From: Deltaproteobacteria bacterium
GTDB lineage: Bacteria; Desulfobacterota; Binatia; UBA9968
NCBI GenBank assembly: GCA_016183075.1
Contig: JACPFH010000368.1
Span: forward strand, 1 to 12,052
DNA length: 12,052 nt
Direction: 5' to 3'
Position numbers and translations under genes: made by a program
In this document: piece after piece, positions 6,836 to 12,052 of the stretch
How the letters are laid out: each line of letters starts with the position of its first letter
Numbering within the stretch: the first letter of the stretch is position 1
The notes under the pieces: model-generated
Told to the model about the DNA's origin: nothing
The model's database searches: none
Seen by the model: only the letters and a program-made list of their open reading frames with translations

Positions 6836-7726
6836 CTAGGTCGGCAGGGGGCGATAGAGACCGGCCCTGGCGATGCAGTAAATGATCGAGAGATCTCCCA
6901 AAAGGGAGAGCAAGCCGACGAGCGCCAAGAGCCCGGCCGGAATATGGTCGAGGTATGCAAAGCTGCCGATGCCGATCGGCACGATGAGACCCAACAGCAC
7001 CGCCCCGAGGTAAAATGGCAGCGCGACTTTTCCGAACAGTAAGAGGTTCACGGAGCGAAGCGCCGTCATCCCGCTTCCGCGCATCACTTCGAGGTAAATG
7101 AGTACGAGCACCGCAGTAGAGACGGCAAGCCAGAGCTTGATCGGCTCAAGAGGTTCCCAAGCACCGAGCTGAATGCCGAGCCCGGCGAGTAAAATGAGCA
7201 CGGCCGCTCCCCCGCGCAGCGCGTAAGCAATATAGAGAGCCGGCACCAGCGGCGTGTTCCACAGCGGTATCCCTTTGCTCGAAGCCCAGACGAAACCCTT
7301 GTATATGATCGTCCATAGCGCTCCGAGCATGGAGAGAGCCAGAAGAATCGAACCGAGAGTCGTCGTGTGAGCCGCCAGGAAGAGCAGGGCCAGATAAAGG
7401 AACGCTGTGACGAGAAACAAGCTCAAACCCACCAGACCGCGGCTGATCCAGGAGCTTCCCATACGGGTCGCCATGCGCCAGAAGCGTTCCGGCCGGCCGA
7501 GAAAGAAGAGGTGGCCGACGGCGCCTAAAACAGCAAGAAAGAAGCCGGCGACGAGCCCCGTATCGGAACCGAGGGGCACGGCAAAAAGCCACGCTCCGGC
7601 TCCCGCGCCGGTAAAGAAGTGAGCCAGGATGAGAAGAAGTCCGCGACCCTCTGCCCACTCCCGCTGAGGCCGGTAACGCTCGCGCAAATCGGCTATTCTA
7701 ATCTGAAAGGGCTCTGTCCGGGCCAT
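6836..7726 (-). CDS. NrfD/PsrC-type membrane subunit, module 1 (C1)
   Basis: The 296-residue protein has about eight hydrophobic segments, beginning near residues 30-50, 57-75, 99-118, 125-141, 160-182, 198-213, 232-256 and 262-286. Family motifs are FLGRPERFWRM (75-85, matching GDLGKP-x-R in C2), SSWISRG (91-97) and IPLWNTPLVP (153-162). Its expected role is membrane anchoring of the A1-B1 pair and electron exchange with the quinone pool. Its soluble N-terminus is longer than that of C2. The ATG at 7726 has GGAG about 5 bases upstream. It is separated from B1 by 180 bases that are largely filled by a GTTCAA repeat array, and a 214-base spacer follows before A2. It is clearly diverged from C2, so the two modules are not a recent duplication. 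Confidence 0.9.
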   Translation of the reverse strand: MARTEPFQIRIADLRERYRPQREWAEGRGLLLILAHFFTGAGAGAWLFAVPLGSDTGLVAGFFLAVLGAVGHLFFLGRPERFWRMATRMGSSWISRGLVGLSLFLVTAFLYLALLFLAAHTTTLGSILLALSMLGALWTIIYKGFVWASSKGIPLWNTPLVPALYIAYALRGGAAVLILLAGLGIQLGAWEPLEPIKLWLAVSTAVLVLIYLEVMRGSGMTALRSVNLLLFGKVALPFYLGAVLLGLIVPIGIGSFAYLDHIPAGLLALVGLLSLLGDLSIIYCIARAGLYRPLPT

Positions 7727-7748
7727 AAACGCTCCACAAACGCCAATA

Positions 7749-7875
7749 GTTCAAATCGTTTAAATCGTTCAAGAGGTTCAAGTCGTTCAAATAGTTCAAG
7801 CAGTTCAAGTCGTTTAAATTGTTCAAGCCGTTCCAATCGTTAACCACATTGAACGGTTTGAACGTCTTGAACCTC
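7749..7875. repeat. 9-base-period GTTCAANNN array with inverted units (array 1)
   Basis: Ten consecutive 9-base units fitting GTTCAANNN, with occasional GTTTAA or GTTCCA, fill 7749-7838. After a short spacer come three inverted units with TTGAAC at 7849, 7858 and 7867, also 9 bases apart. The array could fold in the minus-strand transcript into an uneven hairpin. It occupies most of the B1-C1 spacer. The same unit type recurs at 8539-8601. Confidence 0.9.
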
Positions 7876-7906
7876 TTCTCACTGCTTACTCCTCACTAAT
7901 TCACTG

Positions 7907-8509
7907 CTACGGCGGCAAATAGTAGATCGACGGATTGGTCCCCAGCTCGGGATGGAGCTGGTAACCGGCGCGGTCACGAATGAGCTTTGACACCTCGCTG
8001 TTGGAATCATCCAGGTCCCCGAAGGTCCGGGCCCTCGACATGCAGTTGGCGACGCACGCGGGCTCGAGCCCCCTTTGCAGCCGTGGCGTGCAGAAGTTGC
8101 ACTTGGAAACCACGCCCGCCTGGTGGCGCTGGTAGCCTGCCTGCTCGAATGGCGTTGTGTGTCCGGGAAAGTAAGTGCGCTCGGCGGAAAGAAAGAAGCG
8201 CTGATCGTAAGGACACGCCATCATGCAATAACGACAGCCGACGCACAGTTCCGCGTCGATGTCGACAATGCCGTTGGGGTGCTGGAACGTGGCCCCGGTA
8301 GGACACACCTCCATGCACGGAGGCTCGGCGCAGTGCATGCACTGAAGCGGAACGGAGACGCGCCGAACTTGAGGATACTTGCCGGTCTCATGCTTCACGA
8401 CCCGGAGCCACAGAATGCCGGGCGGCGTTGCGTTTTCGGCCTTGCACACCAGGGCGCAGCCGGTGCAGCCGATGCACTTTTTGAGGTCTATGACCATGCC
8501 GTATCTCAT
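7907..8509 (-). CDS. Four-cluster ferredoxin-like electron-transfer subunit, module 1 (B1)
   Basis: The 200-residue protein of the PsrB/DmsB family has a full set of sixteen cluster cysteines: C12, C15, C18, C22; C57, C60, C65, C69; C89, C92, C95, C99; and C137, C140, C152, C156. It should carry four [4Fe-4S] clusters between A1 and C1. After C156 the usual CPTGAR is replaced by CMSRAR, a small deviation. The C-terminus GTNPSIYYLPP is typical. The start at 8509 (MRYGMVIDL) is chosen by comparison with B2 (MPRWGMVIDL); no strong ribosome binding site is visible, and the ATG four codons further in is an alternative. It lies 20 bases after A1. The gene is bracketed by the two GTTCAA repeat arrays. 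With no Tat signal on A1, the A1-B1 pair is probably on the cytoplasmic face. Confidence 0.93.
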   Translation of the reverse strand: MRYGMVIDLKKCIGCTGCALVCKAENATPPGILWLRVVKHETGKYPQVRRVSVPLQCMHCAEPPCMEVCPTGATFQHPNGIVDIDAELCVGCRYCMMACPYDQRFFLSAERTYFPGHTTPFEQAGYQRHQAGVVSKCNFCTPRLQRGLEPACVANCMSRARTFGDLDDSNSEVSKLIRDRAGYQLHPELGTNPSIYYLPP

Positions 8510-8529
8510 CGTCGGAAACTAATGAGGTC

Positions 8530-11172
8530 TTAGCCCGGGTTTAAGTCGTTCAAATGGTTCAAATCGTTTAAACGGCTCGAACGGCTTGAACGTTTTGAAC
8601 CTCTATCGGTTGCTTTGACTACCTTGACTTTCACGCAGGTGTCCTGCGTGAGGGAAGGGATGTCGACGTTATCAAGGCCCACCGGTATCAGCCACTCGAA
8701 GCAGAGCCCTTTGCCGTCCTGGTTCGCAATCGGCAGATATTTAGACCAGTGGCCGCCGCATCCGGCGATCGCGATCACCTCCGGGTGGATGCCTTCGGTG
8801 AGCGCCGCCTGTCCGCGAACGGTATGGCCGGTGGCCACGGAAGTGATTTCAATCCAATCCCCCTCCTCGATCCCTCTTTGGCGCGCGGCGGACGCGTTGA
8901 TGGCCACGCCGTACGCAAACGGGTTCGTCTGGCAGACCTCATCAAGCCAGGGGTTATCGTACGTACCGGAGAAAGTCTGCATGGGAAGCTTGTAGTAGAT
9001 CGCGTAGAAATCGTAGCCCGGCGAGTTTTCCTCGTGCGCGCGGCACGGCCGCCACTCGGGCAGGGGTTGAAAGGCGCTCGTGTCCAGCTCGATTCCGATC
9101 TCGTCGGCCTGGGCTTTGACCTTTTCCCCTAAGGTCTTGAACCATTCAAAATAAATGGGAACGCGCGCGCTCGAAGACGGTTTCCAATAGACCTCTTCCG
9201 CTTGCTTGGGCCATTTCAGGACGCCGTGTTTTTTAAACCATTCCAGGCCGCGCGCTTCGCCGAACACCGATTTGTAGCGCCGGTCCACGATCTCGCTCCA
9301 CGAGTAGCAGCGCGTGGGATCCAGCATGTGAGGCTCCTTGAGCTTGAGCAGAAGATTGATGAAGGCATAGAACTCCTCGCGCATCTCGAGCCGCTCCACC
9401 AGCTCGAGCAGGACCTCACAGACGCTTCGGCGCTGCGCGATCGGATCGACCACGGGCTGGCGGACGTGGTAGCACCACTCTCCGACGGCGGCGTTGGAGC
9501 TCATCCAGTCCGCAGTATGGCTAAGCCGCTCGAGGTAGCTCGCCGCGGGCAGAACGATATCGGACAAATAGGTGGACTCGTCGAGGAAAAGGGCGAAGGA
9601 GACCTGGAAAACGTTCTGGAACGCCCGGGCGACCGCCTCCGGATCGGCGAACGTCATAAGATAGTTGGAGCCCAAATGAAGGTTCATCTCGATCTGGTAG
9701 GGAACCGCGAAGCGCTTCGGATCCGCCATAACGACGGGCAGAGCGCCCGAGCTGCCGGGGCAGGTGGGGATTAAACCTCTCAAATCTATGGTTTCGGTTG
9801 CTCTCACCTCTTTTGGCGGATAGGGCGGCGGGAAGCTGGGCCAGTAGCCAGTGATCATGAGGCCGTCCCGATCCGCTTTGGGGATCCATGCCGGTTGGCC
9901 CGTCTCCGGTTCACCCACGGAGCACGAATTCATCCCGAGCAAGCCTCCGGGCACGTTGGAGGCGCCGACGATCTCGGTCAGGAGTTCCAAGGCCATGCAA
10001 TTCAGCAGCGCGTTTTTGTGACCCTGGGCGCCTTTGAAGTACATGACGGCGACAGGGCGATAAGGGAGCGCCTTGCCGTCGATGACGACGGTGCTGCCGA
10101 TCCGCGCCTCTTCGGCAAATTCCTTGGCGACACGCCGAATCGTAGCCGCCGGGATCGTCGTTATCGGTTCGGCCCACTCCGCCGTGAACGGCGCGAGATG
10201 CTCTTTGAGCACGGCGAAAGCCGGCCGGGCGCGCTGGCCATCCACGGCATAAACGCCGTCCAGCGCAAAATCCTTGATTTCCGGCGAGTGGAAAGGCTTG
10301 GCGGCGGCGTCAACGGGATCCCAGATCAGGGGAACCTTTTCGGTTTCATCCCTGAGGTACGAGCCATCGGCGCCGATCAGATACGGGCCGTTGGTGTGGT
10401 GCTTGAGATACTCGGCGTCGTAAACGTTTAGCTCATGCAACAGCACGTTTAGCATCGCCAAAGCAAACGCGGCGTCGGTGCCGGGCCGGATCGGAATCCA
10501 CTCGTCCGCCTTTTCCGCGCTCGGGCTTAGGAAGGGATCAACGGCTACATGCTTCATGCCGCGAAGCCGCGCTTCCGCGATTCGCTGAGCCATCCCGGTA
10601 ACCGTATAGTAACTTCCCGAGCCGACACCGCTGCCGAAGTTTAATAAATACCGGCAGTGATCGCTGTCGGGTTGCTTCGCCCATGAGGCGTGAAGCAGAG
10701 CGCCGTAGAGGTGCTCCGCCGTGCCGCAGTGGTTGCCGGCGCCGGAATTCCAACCGTTCGGCGTGCCGAAGGCCATCGTGAAGAACCGGGAGAACGGGAC
10801 TTCGTCCTGCGTGGTTACCGTGCCGGTCATAAGGAGCTTGCGCGGATCCTCCCGGCGAATCTTTCTCAGCCGCTCGGCGACCGTATCGATCGCTTCCTCC
10901 CACGTGATCTCTTTCCAGCCGGGATCGACATCGAGGCCTTTGTTCGGGTTGGTTCGCTTCAGCGGTACGTTGACCCGGTTCGGATCGTAAAGGAGCATGA
11001 TGCCGCTGACGCCGCGGGGACAAAGCCGGCCTCGATTGGTGGCCGACTCCGGGTTGCCCTCGATTTTGATCACCGTGCCGTTGACCCGGTGAACTTTAAG
11101 GGCGCACACGCTATAGCACAGGCCGCATGTGGTCGGTATCCAGAGATCCTCTTGGGCGTTCTCGGTTTGCAT
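8530..11172 (-). CDS. Molybdopterin (bis-MGD) oxidoreductase catalytic subunit, module 1 (A1), with repeat-derived C-terminal tail
   Basis: This 880-residue DMSO reductase superfamily protein has an N-terminal [4Fe-4S] motif of C16, C19, C23 and C51 (C-x2-C-x3-C-x27-C). Cys149, in GNHCGTAEH after FGTPN, is the likely Mo/W ligand. EWIPIRPGTD is at 224-233, and the C-terminal dinucleotide-binding domain covers about 720-855. It is a diverged homologue of A2. No twin-arginine signal precedes the cluster motif, pointing to a cytoplasmic location. The last residues from about 858 to 878 are encoded by a 9-base-period repeat array and read as three-residue repeats (SSR, then DLN/HLN units); A2 ends soon after the shared CVKVKV. 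The ATG at 11172 lies 4 bases after the MoaD stop, so the genes are probably translationally coupled. Substrate unknown; PsrA/PhsA/TtrA-like reductases are the closest general group. Confidence 0.92.
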   Translation of the reverse strand: MQTENAQEDLWIPTTCGLCYSVCALKVHRVNGTVIKIEGNPESATNRGRLCPRGVSGIMLLYDPNRVNVPLKRTNPNKGLDVDPGWKEITWEEAIDTVAERLRKIRREDPRKLLMTGTVTTQDEVPFSRFFTMAFGTPNGWNSGAGNHCGTAEHLYGALLHASWAKQPDSDHCRYLLNFGSGVGSGSYYTVTGMAQRIAEARLRGMKHVAVDPFLSPSAEKADEWIPIRPGTDAAFALAMLNVLLHELNVYDAEYLKHHTNGPYLIGADGSYLRDETEKVPLIWDPVDAAAKPFHSPEIKDFALDGVYAVDGQRARPAFAVLKEHLAPFTAEWAEPITTIPAATIRRVAKEFAEEARIGSTVVIDGKALPYRPVAVMYFKGAQGHKNALLNCMALELLTEIVGASNVPGGLLGMNSCSVGEPETGQPAWIPKADRDGLMITGYWPSFPPPYPPKEVRATETIDLRGLIPTCPGSSGALPVVMADPKRFAVPYQIEMNLHLGSNYLMTFADPEAVARAFQNVFQVSFALFLDESTYLSDIVLPAASYLERLSHTADWMSSNAAVGEWCYHVRQPVVDPIAQRRSVCEVLLELVERLEMREEFYAFINLLLKLKEPHMLDPTRCYSWSEIVDRRYKSVFGEARGLEWFKKHGVLKWPKQAEEVYWKPSSSARVPIYFEWFKTLGEKVKAQADEIGIELDTSAFQPLPEWRPCRAHEENSPGYDFYAIYYKLPMQTFSGTYDNPWLDEVCQTNPFAYGVAINASAARQRGIEEGDWIEITSVATGHTVRGQAALTEGIHPEVIAIAGCGGHWSKYLPIANQDGKGLCFEWLIPVGLDNVDIPSLTQDTCVKVKVVKATDRGSKRSSRSSRLNDLNHLNDLNPG
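8539..8601. repeat. 9-base-period GTTCAA/TTGAAC array within the A1 coding end (array 2)
   Basis: Seven consecutive 9-base units occupy 63 bases: three to four units of the GTTCAANNN type (8539-8574) and three of the inverted TTGAAC type (8575-8601). They are joined around the 10-base palindrome CGTTTAAACG (8565-8574). The array can fold on itself as an imperfect hairpin. It is translated as the C-terminal tail of A1. Because 9 is a multiple of 3, the frame stays open through it. Confidence 0.9.
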
Positions 11173-11176
11173 ACGG

Positions 11177-11470
11177 TTAACCGCCTGCCGTGGCGGAGAG
11201 CACGAAGACCTTCACCTCGGCACAGTGATCATGCGCGTGGTCGATGGATTGGTCGAGCGAGGTTGTCGGCTGCTCTCCTACAAAGACCTGGACGTTGGCT
11301 GCCAGCTCGCCGGTTGCGCTCAGCAACCGTTCGCGGAGTCTTTCACCATGCCGCTTTACCACTGAGTCGAGAACTTCCCGCACGGTAGTTTGATCCGAGG
11401 TGTCGATCACCAATTTCGGCGTGGTCACGAGATCGCGCACAAAGCCGTAAAAAGAAACCTCGATCCTCAA
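11177..11470 (-). CDS. MoaD/ThiS-family sulfur carrier protein
   Basis: This 97-residue protein has the beta-grasp pattern of MoaD: MRIEVSFYGFVRDL at the N-terminus, a central helix around 30-50, a VQVFVGEQ strand (60-67) and a C-terminal VKVFVLSATAGG. The terminal Gly-Gly is the site of adenylation and thiocarboxylation by MoeB-type enzymes. The thiocarboxylate gives sulfur to the dithiolene of molybdopterin. The start is TTG at 11470 with only a weak GAG upstream; no in-frame ATG serves better, and the start matches family N-termini. It lies 4 bases before A1, which suggests a dedicated cofactor-supply role for the molybdoenzymes of this row. A sigma-54-like promoter is centred about 50 bases upstream. 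It could be a housekeeping MoaD, but no other moa genes are near. Confidence 0.85.
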   Translation of the reverse strand: MRIEVSFYGFVRDLVTTPKLVIDTSDQTTVREVLDSVVKRHGERLRERLLSATGELAANVQVFVGEQPTTSLDQSIDHAHDHCAEVKVFVLSATAGG

Positions 11471-11511
11471 TGTTTCACTCGAGAGTGCGGGATTTTCAAG
11501 CCGGGAAAGGC

Positions 11512-11527
11512 TGCAACTTATATGCCA
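11512..11527 (-). promoter_or_regulatory. Sigma-54-like promoter for the MoaD/A1 row
   Basis: On the minus strand the site reads TGGCATATAAGTTGCA, one mismatch (T for C in the -24 element) from TGGCAC-N5-TTGCW, with the correct 10 bases between GG and GC. Transcription would start near 11501, about 30 bases before the TTG start of MoaD. Confidence 0.65.
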
Positions 11528-11567
11528 GCGTTATCGATGATTTTTGAGGTAAGAAACCCGCCTCGCT

Positions 11568-11583
11568 TTCCTAATTTAAGGAA
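11568..11583. promoter_or_regulatory. Inverted repeat TTCCT-N6-AGGAA between divergent promoters
   Basis: Perfect 5-base arms flank AATTTA. The centre is about 75 bases upstream of the predicted MoaD start of transcription and about 105 upstream of the plus-strand one, so it could be a shared activator site. The arms are short and lie in AT-rich sequence, so chance is possible. Confidence 0.3.
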
Positions 11584-11654
11584 TTTTCTCTCTCTTTTTT
11601 TTAATTTTTAAGAAAACATCGGCTTTCCTCTGGTCTAATCGTTCCAGTTCCGCG

Positions 11655-11670
11655 TGGCACAAATTATGCT
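11655..11670 (+). promoter_or_regulatory. Sigma-54-like promoter for the NarH/EbdB-like gene
   Basis: The site reads TGGCACAAATTATGCT: a perfect -24 TGGCAC, 10 bases between GG and GC, and ATGCT in place of TTGCW at -12 (one mismatch). Transcription would start near 11681, about 145 bases before the start codon at 11826. Confidence 0.65.
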
Positions 11671-11797
11671 TTTGCGCTCGTTGAAGTCAGCGGTCTGTTC
11701 TGCGAGCGCATTCGAAATCAGTTTTTAAAGCGGCATTTTTCATGAGTCGTTATGTCCGTGCGTGTTTTCTCGCCAAACTAAATCGATCTAAACATCG

Positions 11798-11810
11798 GCC
11801 CTGAAAGGGC
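11798..11810 (+). promoter_or_regulatory. Short hairpin directly before the ribosome binding site
   Basis: GCCCT-GAA-AGGGC forms a 5-base-pair stem with a 3-base loop. It abuts the Shine-Dalgarno sequence AAGGAGGTG (11812-11820). It could protect the leader or affect ribosome access; the role is inferred. Confidence 0.4.
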
Positions 11811-11825
11811 TAAGGAGGTGGGCTA

Positions 11826-12052
11826 ATGCCTACTAACGGCAAGAGGCAAATCGCATTTGTAGTCGATCTCAACAAGTGCATGGGATGCCACACCTGCACG
11901 ATCGCGTGCAAGACCTTGTGGACGAATGACAAGGGGATGGACCACATGTGGTGGATGAAGGTGAACACCATGCCGGGTCGCGGGTACCCGAAGGATTGGG
12001 AGCAGATGGGTGGAGGTTACGATGGGGACGGAAAGCTCCGACTGGGGAGGGC
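11826..12052 (+). CDS. Iron-sulfur beta subunit of a nitrate reductase/type II DMSO reductase-like enzyme (N-terminal part only)
   Basis: The frame begins at the ATG at 11826, 5 bases after a strong AAGGAGGTG, and is open to the window edge (75 complete codons). The first cluster motif is C18-M-G-C21-H-T-C24-T-I-A-C28, followed by KTLWTNDKGMDHMWW and PGRGYPKDWEQMGGGY. This pattern (GCHTC-x-IACK-x-LWT, then W-x-KV-x-T-x-PG-x-GYP) is characteristic of NarH, EbdB, DdhB, SerB and ClrB, the beta subunits of type II enzymes. These carry four Fe-S clusters and link the catalytic alpha subunit to a haem subunit. It differs from the PsrB-type B1 and B2. Full-length relatives have about 300-500 residues. 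Which enzyme it serves (nitrate reductase, ethylbenzene or steroid C25 dehydrogenase, selenate or chlorate reductase) cannot be told without the alpha subunit. No alpha gene lies upstream, so it would have to follow downstream. Confidence 0.85.
   Translation, partial: MPTNGKRQIAFVVDLNKCMGCHTCTIACKTLWTNDKGMDHMWWMKVNTMPGRGYPKDWEQMGGGYDGDGKLRLGR

Larger units (their letters stand above)
11471..11825. promoter_or_regulatory. Divergent regulatory region between the MoaD row and the NarH/EbdB-like gene
   Basis: This 355-base gap lies between genes running apart. It holds a sigma-54-like promoter on each strand (11512-11527 and 11655-11670). Between the promoters is an AT-rich tract with a pyrimidine run (11584-11609) and a TTCCT/AGGAA inverted repeat (11568-11583). 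A 145-base leader with a short hairpin precedes the plus-strand gene. Tiny frames, for example 20 codons from 11742, lack ribosome binding sites. Confidence 0.7.

Noticed and set aside
7619..7843. Plus-strand frame with Ser/Arg/Asn repeats over array 1
   Set aside because: The repetitive protein is only translation of the 9-base repeat array; it starts inside the antisense of C1 and has no homology signal.
7749..7875. CRISPR array
   Set aside because: The period is 9 bases, with no 25-40-base repeats or unique spacers of similar length, and no cas genes are present.
11742..11804. 20-codon leader peptide before the plus-strand gene
   Set aside because: It has no ribosome binding site, and its codon content shows no regulatory amino-acid run.

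Overview
The window looks like part of a GC-rich bacterial genome, probably an anaerobic or facultatively anaerobic respiring, catabolically versatile organism. Three sigma-54-type promoter signatures, long intercistronic repeats built on a GTTCAA core, and redox enzymes of the molybdenum/iron-sulfur type would suit an uncultured Deltaproteobacteria/Desulfobacterota-like, Binatota-like or Rokubacteria-like lineage. That assignment is inference: no rRNA or other phylogenetic marker is present.

Layout, right to left (nearly everything is on the minus strand). At the far right, the plus-strand start of an iron-sulfur beta subunit (NarH/EbdB/DdhB-like, from 11826) leaves the window. Divergent from it, with 355 bases between, a long minus-strand gene row begins: a MoaD-like sulfur carrier (11177-11470), then two consecutive three-subunit membrane molybdoenzyme modules of the same order. 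Module 1 is catalytic subunit A1 (8530-11172), four-cluster ferredoxin-like B1 (7907-8509) and NrfD/PsrC-type quinone-site membrane protein C1 (6836-7726). Module 2 is A2 (4024-6621), B2 (3426-4031) and C2 (2461-3396). A 330-base gap (2131-2460) with a consensus sigma-54 promoter and nested inverted repeats separates a second minus-strand unit: a thiamine-diphosphate (ThDP) enzyme of the acetolactate synthase/decarboxylase type (472-2130) and the N-terminal part of a CoxM/XdhB-like FAD subunit of a molybdenum hydroxylase (1-444, cut by the window edge).

How it may work together: MoaD would supply sulfur for molybdopterin. The A subunits should hold bis-pterin Mo or W with a Cys ligand and one [4Fe-4S] cluster, pass electrons along the B-subunit clusters, and exchange them with the quinone pool through C. 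Neither A subunit has a visible twin-arginine signal, which suggests a cytoplasm-facing catalytic subunit, unlike classical PsrA/PhsA. The substrate cannot be read from the sequence. The ThDP enzyme, the CoxM-like hydroxylase subunit and the EbdB-like subunit nearby suggest an anaerobic catabolic locus under common sigma-54 control.

The most notable features are the three sigma-54-like promoters heading all three transcription units, two 9-base-period inverted repeat arrays that bracket B1, one of which has become the in-frame C-terminal tail of A1, and a Cys-to-Ser change in a cluster motif of B2.
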